DNA of 32,182 bases from positions 1-32,182 of the forward strand of contig JADGOM010000117.1 of the NCBI GenBank assembly GCA_017882925.1, in the 5' to 3' direction. The stretch is from Acidimicrobiia bacterium. Lineage in GTDB: Bacteria; Actinomycetota; Acidimicrobiia; IMCC26256; Chersky-534. A program made the position numbers and the translations under genes. The notes beneath the pieces were generated by a model. That model saw only the letters and a list, made by a program, of their open reading frames with translations, was not told the DNA's origin and ran no database searches. Shown here piece after piece: positions 1 to 8,614 of this stretch; position 1 is the stretch's first letter; every line of letters begins with the position of its first letter.

Positions 1-83
1 ACGTCGAGCAGCGCGGCGCCCACGCCGCGGGACCCGCCCGTGACCACCGCTCGCCGGCCCTGGTAGCTGAATGGATGTGTCAT
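1..83 (-). CDS. SDR family oxidoreductase, N-terminal fragment (runs off the window)
   Basis: Minus-strand translation from ATG at 83: MTHPFSYQGRRAVVTGGSRGVGAALLD; contains the TGxxxGxG NAD(P)-binding motif. Confidence 0.75.
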   Translation of the reverse strand, partial: MTHPFSYQGRRAVVTGGSRGVGAALLD

Positions 84-233
84 GGCTCCTCGTCCCGTCG
101 GTGGCCCATATCTAACAACTCCGTCACTGAACCGCAACCGATGTCCATCGAACAGCAAGAAATAGAGGCTGACGTCGCGATCACCCTCCGCGATCGTCTA
201 ACGCCGACGTCACCCTGGTGCCGCGAACTCCAT

Positions 234-270
234 GCGCATCTCACCTGCCAAATAGGTCGGTGAGATGCGC
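234..270 (-). terminator. Stem-loop just downstream of the 282-1352 gene, candidate U-tract-less terminator
   Basis: GCGCATCTCACC / GGTGAGATGCGC, 12-bp perfect arms with 13-nt loop, beginning 12 nt after the stop codon; no T-tract. Confidence 0.5.
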
Positions 271-281
271 ACGAACGTGGG

Positions 282-1352
282 TCAGCTGAGGGTGATGGCG
301 CCGATGTAGGCGCTGGAGGGAAGCTCGATCGCGGTGGTGGGCCGGCCGGTGCGGACGTTCCAGCCCGCGATGCGGACGTCGTGCGCGTTGGCGTCGGCGC
401 CGCGTTGGACCATGGCCCACACCGTGCCGTCGCCCGCGGCGAGCGCGGCCGGCAGGCGGAACTGCGCGGGCGCGGTGGGGAGGAGCTGCACCACCGTGCG
501 GGTCGCGCCGGAGGCGAGGTCGGTGCGCACGAGCGCGGAGCCGTTGGCCGCGATCGAGAACAGGCCACCGCCGGCGACTTCCGCGCCCCGAAGCGGGCTG
601 AGGCCCGCGGCCACCGGGAAGGTCCGGCGTACCGCGAGCGTGGTCGCGTCGAGTCCGATGGTCTCGTCGTCGGTGACGACCCAGACCGTCGACCCGGCGG
701 TCGCGACGCCTCGCACCTTCACCACCGGGCCGGTCGCGGTGGTCAGCGGGACCTGCCGCGCGACCTTGGCCGTGCCGGCGTCGACGCGGCTCACGGTCGT
801 GCCGGTGGTCGTCGAGTCGACGGCGACGATCCCGCCGGCCACGGGCACGACTGCGGTGGTGCCGGCGGCGTCTGGACTCGCGCTGCCCGCGCGCAGCTGC
901 ACCTCGCCGGTGCCGTCGCCCTTCGCCCGGTCGAACCGGTAGAGCACGCCGGGCCGGTTGACCAGCCAGAGGTCGCCCCCGCGCGCCGCGAGCGCGGGCA
1001 GCGCGTCGTCGGCCGGCGCCTCGCCCGCGGGGACCTGGCCCAGGTCGTCGACCCGGTTGGTCTCGGGGTCGAGCTGGCCGACCCGGCCGCTGAGCTGCTC
1101 GTAGAGGTAGACGCGGCCCGGGACGCCGAGCACCGAGCCGAAGCCCTGCTCCTCGAGCCGCTTGGGCGCGGCCGGCTGGTGCGGGTCGAAGCGCAGCGTC
1201 ACGAAGCCGAAGGCCCACAGCGCGTGCGGCGACGACCTCGGCGCCGACGAACCGTCCGACTGCGTGAGCGCGGCGATCCCGACCCCCAGGGCGATCACGA
1301 CCGCGAAGAGGATGGCGGTCGCCCGCTTCGAGAGACCCCAGTACCGGGACAT
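282..1352 (-). CDS. Membrane-anchored or secreted beta-propeller-like protein of unknown function
   Basis: ORF 356 aa; N-terminal signal anchor (RATAILFAVVIALGVGIAAL); repeated 'VRGVATAGSTVWVVTDD', 'LAAGDGTVWAMV' blade-like motifs. Confidence 0.7.
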   Translation of the reverse strand: MSRYWGLSKRATAILFAVVIALGVGIAALTQSDGSSAPRSSPHALWAFGFVTLRFDPHQPAAPKRLEEQGFGSVLGVPGRVYLYEQLSGRVGQLDPETNRVDDLGQVPAGEAPADDALPALAARGGDLWLVNRPGVLYRFDRAKGDGTGEVQLRAGSASPDAAGTTAVVPVAGGIVAVDSTTTGTTVSRVDAGTAKVARQVPLTTATGPVVKVRGVATAGSTVWVVTDDETIGLDATTLAVRRTFPVAAGLSPLRGAEVAGGGLFSIAANGSALVRTDLASGATRTVVQLLPTAPAQFRLPAALAAGDGTVWAMVQRGADANAHDVRIAGWNVRTGRPTTAIELPSSAYIGAITLS

Positions 1353-1434
1353 GGGCGGAGATCCTTGCCGACGCCGGGCTCCCGGGCGCCGCGGGCGGCG
1401 CGGCCGACGGCCTCGGGCGCGCGCCGCGCGCCGG

Positions 1435-2289
1435 CTACTCGTTGTGGAAGTCCGGATCGCGCTTCTCCAGGAAGGCGTGCATGGCCTCCCCGGCGTCGGC
1501 GGTCATCGACGCGAGCACCTGGGTGCGGTTCTCGAGGTCGACCGCGGCCTGGTAGCTGCCGATCTCGAGCGCCGACCACATCACCTCCTTGGTCATGAAG
1601 ACGCCGAAGGGGCTGTTGGCGCGGATGAGGTCGGCCTTGGCGAGCGCGGCGTCGAGCAGGTCGGCGTCGGGCACGAGGTCGGTGACCAGGCCGATGCGCT
1701 CGGCCTCGGCCGCGTCGAAGATCCGGCCCGTGAGCATGAGCTCGTGGGCGCGCGCCGCGCCGACGATGCGCGGGAGGAGCCAGCTCGTGCCGATGTCGCA
1801 GGCCGAGATGCCGATGCGGACGAACGCGACGTTGAAGCTCGCGGACGCGGCCGCGATCCGGATGTCGGAGCCGAGCACGAGCGCGAAGCCGCCGCCCGCC
1901 GCCGGGCCGTTGACCGGGGCGATGACCGGCACCTTGAGCCGTTGGAGCCGGGGGATGAGCCCGGTGATCCGCTGCTGGACGGCGAACGTCCGCTGCACCC
2001 GGCCGAGCTCCTCGGTGCCGGGCTGGGTGCCGTAGCCGCCGAGGTCGGCCCCGGCGCAGAAGCCGCGGCCGGCACCGGTGATGATCGCGGTCCGCAGCGT
2101 GGGCCGCGCGTCGATCTCGTCGCACGCGTCGTAGATCCCCTCGACCAGTGCCTGGTTCATCGCGTTGAGCCGGTGGGGCCGGTTGAGCGTGACCAACGCG
2201 ACGTCGTCGCGCGGGTAGCTCACCAGTACCGCGTCGGCGTCGGGCTCGGTGGGGGAGAGCGGTTCCGCGGGACGGCGCGGCGCGGTCAC
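1435..2289 (-). CDS. Enoyl-CoA hydratase/isomerase (crotonase) family protein
   Basis: GTG start; 'ITGAGRGFCAGADLGGYG' and 'APVNGPAAGGGFALVLGSDIRIA' crotonase motifs; GTGA overlap with the upstream gene. Confidence 0.93.
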   Translation of the reverse strand: MTAPRRPAEPLSPTEPDADAVLVSYPRDDVALVTLNRPHRLNAMNQALVEGIYDACDEIDARPTLRTAIITGAGRGFCAGADLGGYGTQPGTEELGRVQRTFAVQQRITGLIPRLQRLKVPVIAPVNGPAAGGGFALVLGSDIRIAAASASFNVAFVRIGISACDIGTSWLLPRIVGAARAHELMLTGRIFDAAEAERIGLVTDLVPDADLLDAALAKADLIRANSPFGVFMTKEVMWSALEIGSYQAAVDLENRTQVLASMTADAGEAMHAFLEKRDPDFHNE

Positions 2290-3251
2290 CGGGACGCCCG
2301 CGTGAAGTGCGGCATGACCTCGTCGGCCACGAGGCGCAGCGTGGCCTCCGACGCCCGGTCGTAGCAGAAGAAGACGAACGACGTGATGCCCTGCTCGATG
2401 CGCTCGCCGATCCGGTCGACGATCGCGGGCGGGGTGCCGATGTAGCCACCCTCGTGCAGCCCCCAGCCGGGCCCGGGGAAGCGGCGGTCGGCCTTGGCCA
2501 GCGCTTCGGTGAGCGACGCGTCATCGGGCGCGATCACCAGCACGGCCTCCTGCGAGCGGCGGATCTCCGCGGGGTCGCGGCCGATCTTCCCGCACTCCGC
2601 GTCGAGCACCGCGACCTTGCGCTCGCACTCCGCGAGCGCGTACGTGGGGAGGTTCCACACGTCGGCGTACTTCGCGACGAGGGGCAGCGTGCGCTGCTCG
2701 CCCGCGCCGCCCACGTGGATCGGGGGCCGCGGGCTCTGGACCGGCGGGGGCAGGTTGGGGAGGTCGCGCACCTGGTAGTGGCGGCCCTCGAACGTCGTGC
2801 GCGCGCCGGCGAACATGCGGGTGATGATCTCGAGCGCCTCGCCGAGCTTGTCGGACCGCTCCGCGAACGTGCCCCACGGGATCCCGATCTCCGCGTGCTC
2901 GGGCTCGTAGGAGCCGCTCCCGACGCCGAGATCGACCCGGCCGTTCGAGATCACGTCGAGCGTGGTCGCCATCTTCGCCAGCAGGGCCGGATGGCGGAAG
3001 TTGTTGCACAGCACGAGGTGCCCGACCCGCAGGCGCGTCGTCTGGGCGAGGAGCGCGGTCGCCAGCGTCCAGCCCTCGAGCGCGGGCGTGTCGGGGAGCA
3101 TCGGGCCGTAGAGGTGGTCGAAGAGCCACAACGACGAGAACCCGAGCTCCTCGCACAGCTGCGCCCGCGCCAGCAGGTCGGGATACCCGAACGCGAGCTG
3201 CGGGACGTAGATCCCGAAGTCGATCGGCGTCGTCGTGCTGTCTGCTGGCAT
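2286..3251 (-). CDS. LLM class (probably F420-dependent) oxidoreductase
   Basis: Luciferase-like TIM-barrel sequence: 'LCEELGFSSLWLFDHLYGPM', 'DVISNGRVDLGVGSGSYEPEH'. Confidence 0.9.
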   Translation of the reverse strand: MPADSTTTPIDFGIYVPQLAFGYPDLLARAQLCEELGFSSLWLFDHLYGPMLPDTPALEGWTLATALLAQTTRLRVGHLVLCNNFRHPALLAKMATTLDVISNGRVDLGVGSGSYEPEHAEIGIPWGTFAERSDKLGEALEIITRMFAGARTTFEGRHYQVRDLPNLPPPVQSPRPPIHVGGAGEQRTLPLVAKYADVWNLPTYALAECERKVAVLDAECGKIGRDPAEIRRSQEAVLVIAPDDASLTEALAKADRRFPGPGWGLHEGGYIGTPPAIVDRIGERIEQGITSFVFFCYDRASEATLRLVADEVMPHFTRASR

Positions 3252-3305
3252 TCGTCCCCCCGGATCACTCGCGAGCTCGGCCGGGTCACCCTACGCGCCC
3301 CGATC

Positions 3306-3350
3306 GAGTGCGTTCACTGACCACACCTGGTGTAGTCAGTGAACGCACTC
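3306..3350. terminator. 45-bp near-perfect palindrome between the acyl-CoA dehydrogenase and LLM genes (terminator or operator)
   Basis: GAGTGCGTTCACTGACCACACCTGGTGTAGTCAGTGAACGCACTC; 15-bp perfect outer arms, one mismatched inner pair, odd centre; begins 12 nt after the ACAD stop; no T-tract. Confidence 0.5.
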
Positions 3351-3361
3351 TCCGTCGGGGG

Positions 3362-4552
3362 TCAGTTGTGGGGGATCTCGTTCCAGGGAACGTCCTTGTC
3401 GACGCGCGGCTCGCCCGGCAGCCCGAGCACGCGCTCGCCGAGGATGTTGCGCATGATCTCCGACGTGCCGCCCTCGATCGAGTTGGCCTGGAGCCGCAGG
3501 AACGCCTGCTGCGGACTCGAGAAGCCGAAGGTGCGCTCCTCGCGGGGGAGCGCGACTCGGTCGTAGCCGTCGTAGAGCATCGCGTCGGGGCCGAGCAGGT
3601 TCATGGTGAAGCTCATGATCGCCTTGTTGAGGTCGGCGAACGCGAGCTTGCCCACCGAGCCCTCCGGCCCGGGCACGCCCTTCTTGCGGTTCTGCGACGC
3701 GCGGATGTTGGTGATCCGGTTGGCCTCGGCCTGGCACCACAGCCGCATCAGCTCGTCGCGACGGCCGGCGTCGCGCGCGTCGTCGGGTAGACCGTTCCAC
3801 GCGTCGACCGCGTACGAGATGGTCCCGGAGCCGCGGGGGGCGACCGACCCGCCGATCGACACCCGCTCGTTCATGAGCGTGGTCATCGCGACGCGCCAGC
3901 CGTCACCCTCGTCGCCGAGGCGCTCGGCGTCGGGGATCCGCACGTCGGTGAGGTAGACCTCGTTGAACTCGGCCTCGCCGGTCATCTGGCGGAGCGGGCG
4001 CACGTCGACGCCCGGCGCGTGCATGTCGGCCACGAAGTAGGAGAGGCCGCGGTGCTTCGGCGCGTCGGGATCGGTGCGCGCGAGCAGGAGGCCGCGGCTG
4101 GCGAGGTGGCCGAGCGACGTCCACACCTTCTGGCCGTTGACGACCCACTCGTCGCCGTCGCGAACCGCGCGCGTCGCCAGGCCGCCGACGTCGGAGCCGG
4201 CGCCGGGCTCGCTGAAGAGCTGGCACCAGACCTCCTCACCGGTGAAGAGCGGCCGGAGGTAGCGCGTCTTCTGCGCGTCGGTTCCGTGGGTCACGATCGT
4301 CGGCGCGCCCATGCCGTAGCCGATCGGGTTGCGCATGTAGGCAGCGGGCGCGCCCGCCTCGGCGAGCTCCGCCTGCACGAGCGTCTGCAGCTTGGGCGAC
4401 ACGCCGGAGCCGCCGGAACCTTCGGGGAAGTGCACCCACGCGAGGCCCGCGTCGAACTGCGCGCCGAGGAAGGCAGCCGCGTCGGTGGTCGCGGGCGGGA
4501 AGTCGGCCAGGAGCTGCTTGACGCGGCCTTCGATCAGCTCGTGCTCGTCCAT
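3362..4552 (-). CDS. Acyl-CoA dehydrogenase family protein
   Basis: 'CQLFSEPGAGSDVGGLATRA', 'WVVNGQKVWTSLGHLASRGLLLARTDP', 'EGGTSEIMRNILGERVLGLP'. Start placed at MDEHELIEG, not the 4666 ORF start. Confidence 0.93.
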   Translation of the reverse strand: MDEHELIEGRVKQLLADFPPATTDAAAFLGAQFDAGLAWVHFPEGSGGSGVSPKLQTLVQAELAEAGAPAAYMRNPIGYGMGAPTIVTHGTDAQKTRYLRPLFTGEEVWCQLFSEPGAGSDVGGLATRAVRDGDEWVVNGQKVWTSLGHLASRGLLLARTDPDAPKHRGLSYFVADMHAPGVDVRPLRQMTGEAEFNEVYLTDVRIPDAERLGDEGDGWRVAMTTLMNERVSIGGSVAPRGSGTISYAVDAWNGLPDDARDAGRRDELMRLWCQAEANRITNIRASQNRKKGVPGPEGSVGKLAFADLNKAIMSFTMNLLGPDAMLYDGYDRVALPREERTFGFSSPQQAFLRLQANSIEGGTSEIMRNILGERVLGLPGEPRVDKDVPWNEIPHN

Positions 4553-4664
4553 TCCGGCGCTCCAGCCCGTTCGACAATCGACCCCGAATACGATACGGCG
4601 CGGGTCGCAGGCGGGCATTCTGGCGCACTTGACCGGGCCGCGTCGCGCCGACGATGTTGTGCCC

Positions 4665-5732
4665 ATGGACGGACCTCACATCAAGATCGGCGTCATCCAC
4701 GACTTCCCCGCGGCCGACGGCGGCGTCAACTTCGAGTGGTCGCTGCTCCGTGGCATTCAGGAGGTGGTCGACGCCGGACGGCTCAACGCCACCTTCGAGG
4801 TCATCCACGAAGCCGCGATGGGCCTGCCGCTCCCGGGCGGATCCGCCGACACCGTGGTGCGGGCGTTCGAGCGGCTCGACGACGCCGGCGTGCTGGCGAT
4901 CGTCGGCCCCGCGATCACCGACAACGCGCTCATCACGCGCCCGCTCGCCGACGCGGCCCAGATCCCGACCATCAACTACACGGGCTCGGACGAGTCGCGC
5001 AGCGAGTACTCGTTCCACTTCCAGATCGGGTCCCTCGAGGACGAGCCCTACTTCCTCGCGCACCACCTGAAGAAGAAGGGGATCAGAAAGGCCGCGCTGC
5101 TCCACGACCGCTCCTACATCGGCAAGCACATGGCCGAGTTCTTCGAGGCCGCGGCCGAGATCAACGGCATCGACGTCGCGACCCGGGCCCAGGTGCGCGA
5201 CGACGGCACGAACGCGCAGGCCGCGGTCGACGCGGTGTTCGCCACCGACGCCGAGGCGCTGGTGTACGTCGGGCTCTGGGACGCCGCCCACGAGGTCGTG
5301 CTCCACTGGCCCGAGAACGCCCGACCGATGGCCGTGGCGGCCAACTCGGCGCTGATCTACGGCCACCACGACCAGGCCTGGGCGCGGGACTGGGAGGGCT
5401 GGGCCTACATCGACACCGTGTCGGAGAAGAACCCGGTCTACGCCGCGCTCTGCGCCGCGTCCGACGCCGACGGCCGGACCTCGGGCCCGGGCCAGGCCGG
5501 CGTCTACGACATCGGTCGACTGCTCGCCGAGGGCCTGGCGCAGTCGCACCCGCTCACCCGGGTCGACCTGATGAAGGGCCTGGAGAAGGTGCGCTGCCTC
5601 GACGCCGCCACCGGCGAGAAGGGCACCCTCATGGGCTTCGGCCACTACGAGCGCGGCGCGCTCAAGGGCCGGTACCTCGTCATCCGTGAGTGGCGCGACG
5701 GTGCCACCGTCGAAGTGGAGTACTCCGAATGA
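4665..5732 (+). CDS. ABC-transporter substrate-binding-like protein (periplasmic binding fold type I, Leu/Ile/Val type), no evident signal peptide
   Basis: 'IKIGVIHDFPAADGGVNFEWSLLRGIQEVVDAG', 'GVLAIVGPAITDNALITRPLADAAQIPTINYTGSD'. Confidence 0.82.
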   Translation: MDGPHIKIGVIHDFPAADGGVNFEWSLLRGIQEVVDAGRLNATFEVIHEAAMGLPLPGGSADTVVRAFERLDDAGVLAIVGPAITDNALITRPLADAAQIPTINYTGSDESRSEYSFHFQIGSLEDEPYFLAHHLKKKGIRKAALLHDRSYIGKHMAEFFEAAAEINGIDVATRAQVRDDGTNAQAAVDAVFATDAEALVYVGLWDAAHEVVLHWPENARPMAVAANSALIYGHHDQAWARDWEGWAYIDTVSEKNPVYAALCAASDADGRTSGPGQAGVYDIGRLLAEGLAQSHPLTRVDLMKGLEKVRCLDAATGEKGTLMGFGHYERGALKGRYLVIREWRDGATVEVEYSE

Positions 5733-6517
5733 GCGACAACAATCCCAACGAGGGCGTCCTCGACGGCAAGGTCGTCATCGTCACCGGTGCGTCACGCGGC
5801 ATCGGCAAGGGCCTCGCGATCGGTCTCGCCGAGGCGGGAGCGAAGGTCGTGGTGTCGGCCCGCACGGTCGACAACGCGAAGCCCGGTCTGCCCGGCACGA
5901 TCAAGGAGACCACCGACGCGATCAACGCGGCCGGCGGCACCGCGGTCGCGATCCGCTGCGACGTGGGCGTCGAGGACGACATCATCAATCTGATCAAGCA
6001 GACCGTCGACACGTTCGGCCGCATCGACTGCCTCGTCAACAACGCGATGGCGCCCACGCGCGGCACCTACGACGAGACCACGGCGGAGATGTGGGACGAG
6101 TCGATGCGCGTCAACGTGCGCAGCCTGTTCATCTTCTCCCGCGAGGTCATCCCGGTGATGGAGAAGACCGGCGGCGGCAGCATCATCAACGTGTCGTCCG
6201 GCGGCGCCGCCCACGAGTCCAACCCGTTCCTGCCCCCGGGCTACTGCACCTACGTCGTGGCCAAGGCCGCGATGGAGCGCTACAGCACGAGCCTGGCCTT
6301 CGAGGTCGCCGACCGCGGGATCGCGATCAACGCGATGCGCCCCGGCGCGGTGAAGACCGAGCTCACCACGCTCGAGCTGCCACCCGACACCGACTGGAGC
6401 ACGTGGCAGGAGCCGAAGGACGTGGTCGACGCGGTCGTGTTCCTGGCCCAGCAGCGCGGCGACACCTACACCGGCCACGTCGTCAACTCGCCGGACTACC
6501 TCACGCTCTGGCCGTGA
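5729..6517 (+). CDS. SDR family NAD(P)-dependent oxidoreductase
   Basis: 'VVIVTGASRGIGKGLAIGLAEAG', 'LVNNAM', 'YVVAKAAMERYS' (Y-x3-K). ATGA overlap with the upstream gene. Confidence 0.92.
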   Translation: MSDNNPNEGVLDGKVVIVTGASRGIGKGLAIGLAEAGAKVVVSARTVDNAKPGLPGTIKETTDAINAAGGTAVAIRCDVGVEDDIINLIKQTVDTFGRIDCLVNNAMAPTRGTYDETTAEMWDESMRVNVRSLFIFSREVIPVMEKTGGGSIINVSSGGAAHESNPFLPPGYCTYVVAKAAMERYSTSLAFEVADRGIAINAMRPGAVKTELTTLELPPDTDWSTWQEPKDVVDAVVFLAQQRGDTYTGHVVNSPDYLTLWP

Positions 6518-6605
6518 CGGGCGAGGCCCGCCTCCCGGCACCGGACGAACCGGTGGGGGAGACGGGCGTCGTCGCGTCCGACGGGCGCCGCGCGGGCGAC
6601 CGCGG

Positions 6606-7400
6606 CTAGGCGGTTGCGGTACCGGGGTCGCGGAACTCGCCCGCCTCGGTGTGGATCTCGGGCTCGACGACCTCGGCCGCGTGGACGTCGTCGGCCGGCG
6701 GGACGAGCACCCGCCAGGCGAGCGCACCGATCACACCACCCACGATCGGGAAGATGATGAACACCCAGAGCTGGCTGAGCGCCCAGCTCCCCTGGAACAC
6801 GGCGGTGGCGAGGCTGCGGGCCGGGTTCACCGACGTGTTGTCCACCGGGATCGTGATGAGGTGGATCACGGTGAGCATGAGGCCGACGACGAGCCCGGTG
6901 AACGGGATCGGCATCGACTTGCGGGTGGTGCTCGCGATCACGAACAGGAACAGCGCGGTGAACACGATCTCGACGGTGATCGCCGCGCCGAGCCCGAACC
7001 CGCCGGGTGAGTGCTTGCCGTAGCCGTTGGACGCGAACCCGGACAGCTTGGCGCTGAAGTTGGAGTGGCTGTTGGCGATGACGAAGATGATCAGGCCGCC
7101 GAGGAGGCCACCGACGATCTGGCCCCCGAGGTACCAGGGAACATCGGCGCCGCTGGTCTTGCGCGCGGCCCACAGGCCGATGGTGACCGCCGGGTTGATG
7201 TGGCAGCCGGAGATCGAGCCGATGGCGTAGGCGGCACAGAGGAGCGCCAGGCCGAACGCCAGGGCGACGCCGAGGACCCCCACCGATGACACACGGCCGG
7301 CGAACGCGCCGGTTGCGAGGACCGCGGTACCGGGTCCGCCGACGATGAGTATGAGCGTTCCGATCAGTTCGGCCACCGCGATGCGAGCCTTGTCGGGCAT
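6606..7400 (-). CDS. MIP family channel protein (aquaporin)
   Basis: Two NPA motifs (SGCHINPAVT, TSVNPARS); 'AVAELIGTLILIVGGPGTAVLA'; start at MPDKARIAV. Confidence 0.92.
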   Translation of the reverse strand: MPDKARIAVAELIGTLILIVGGPGTAVLATGAFAGRVSSVGVLGVALAFGLALLCAAYAIGSISGCHINPAVTIGLWAARKTSGADVPWYLGGQIVGGLLGGLIIFVIANSHSNFSAKLSGFASNGYGKHSPGGFGLGAAITVEIVFTALFLFVIASTTRKSMPIPFTGLVVGLMLTVIHLITIPVDNTSVNPARSLATAVFQGSWALSQLWVFIIFPIVGGVIGALAWRVLVPPADDVHAAEVVEPEIHTEAGEFRDPGTATA

Positions 7401-7657
7401 TGGGACCCCTCCCCGGGTGTGGTCCACGCGGGCGGATGGTCCGGACCCGCGTGCAGAGCTTGTGCGCATGTGTTTCTAGCCTTTGAGTGTCCATTTTCGG
7501 CGGATCTCGACCCGGGCCTGAAGATCCACGCTCAAGGTCGCGGGCCCGGCGCCGATGGTTCCTCCAGCGCTCGAGCCTGGATGCCGTGTTGCGCCGGGGA
7601 GCAATCTTCGGAGTAGCGCGGCTCCCAGGACCGAGCGCCTTCACGAGGGAGGCATGC

Positions 7658-8173
7658 ATGCGGGACATGACCCGGCGAGGATTCTTCGGCCTGACCGCGG
7701 CGACCGCCGGCGGCATCGCCGCGATCCCGCTGCTCGGTGGCGTGGCCGGGGCCGACACCGCCCCCACCGCCACGAAGCCGATCTTCCGGCTCGAGCCGAA
7801 CCCCAACGCGTGCAACGCGTGCCTCGGCCACCGCAACAAGCGGTTCGCCGACGAGAAGTCCGCCGACGGCACCCGCGCCCACAAGGGCTGCCACTGCACG
7901 GTGGTCTCCGCCGACGACATCGACGCCGCGGTCTACGAGCAGCTCTTCAAGGACGGCGGCACCGTCGACCTCCGCAACCCGGACACCGCGAATCTCGTGA
8001 AGGCCGGCGGCGGCTCGTCCGTCCCGGTGCCGATCGTCACCGCGCTCCCGCTCGCGGTCCTGCTCGGTGGGGGCGCGGCCGGCTATTGGTTCTGGCACAA
8101 GCGCCAGGACCGCCTGGCCGCCGAGCGCCGCGCCGCGGCCCACGCGGGCTCCGGCACACCTCCCGCCGCCTAG
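7658..8173 (+). CDS. Tat-exported, C-terminally membrane-anchored Cys-cluster protein, unknown function
   Basis: Tat signal 'MTRRGFFGLTAATAGGIAAIPLLGGVAGA'; 'NACNACLGHRNKRFADEKSADGTRAHKGCHCTVV'; C-terminal TM 'VPIVTALPLAVLLGGGAAGYWFWHKRQDR'. Confidence 0.75.
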   Translation: MRDMTRRGFFGLTAATAGGIAAIPLLGGVAGADTAPTATKPIFRLEPNPNACNACLGHRNKRFADEKSADGTRAHKGCHCTVVSADDIDAAVYEQLFKDGGTVDLRNPDTANLVKAGGGSSVPVPIVTALPLAVLLGGGAAGYWFWHKRQDRLAAERRAAAHAGSGTPPAA

Positions 8174-8191
8174 CGGCCTCTCCGGCCGCGC

Positions 8192-8614
8192 TCAGGCGCG
8201 GCGGAAGAGGGGGAGGGTCAGCTCGTCGTCGACGCGGGTGGGCACCAGCTCGACGCGGTCGCCGACCGTGAGCTCGTCGACGGGGCAGTCGAGCAGGTTG
8301 CTCACCACGAACACGCCCTCGTCGAGCCGCACGACGACCGCGCCGTAGGGCACCTGGTCGATGAACGCGGGCAGGGTCGGCGCATGGATGACGGTGAAGC
8401 TCCAGACCTCGCCCGACCCCGCCGACGTGACCCATTCCGTCGCGCGTGAGCCGCAGTGGGCGCACACCGGTCGGGGCGGGTGCCGGAGCGTGCCGCAGGC
8501 CGCGCAGCGCTCGAACCGCAGCTCGCCGTCGCGCAGCGCGGACCAGAACTCCGCGTCGGCGCCGCTCGGGTCGGGGCGCGGGATCGCGTCGGGGGAGGGT
8601 ACCGAGAACGTCAC
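8192..8614 (-). CDS. Zn-ribbon OB-fold protein (DUF35 family)
   Basis: GTG start in GTGA overlap with the thiolase stop; 'FERCAACGTLRHPPRPVCAHCGS' zinc ribbon followed by an OB-like 'GEVWSFTVIHAPTLPAFIDQVPYGAVVVRLDEG'. Confidence 0.9.
   Translation of the reverse strand: MTFSVPSPDAIPRPDPSGADAEFWSALRDGELRFERCAACGTLRHPPRPVCAHCGSRATEWVTSAGSGEVWSFTVIHAPTLPAFIDQVPYGAVVVRLDEGVFVVSNLLDCPVDELTVGDRVELVPTRVDDELTLPLFRRA

Noticed and set aside
381-1598. 405-aa plus-strand ORF
   Set aside because: Shadow ORF rich in R/G/A/P; overlaps the beta-propeller and enoyl-CoA hydratase genes, no motifs.
1162-2364. 400-aa plus-strand ORF
   Set aside because: Antisense shadow of the enoyl-CoA hydratase gene; low-complexity composition.
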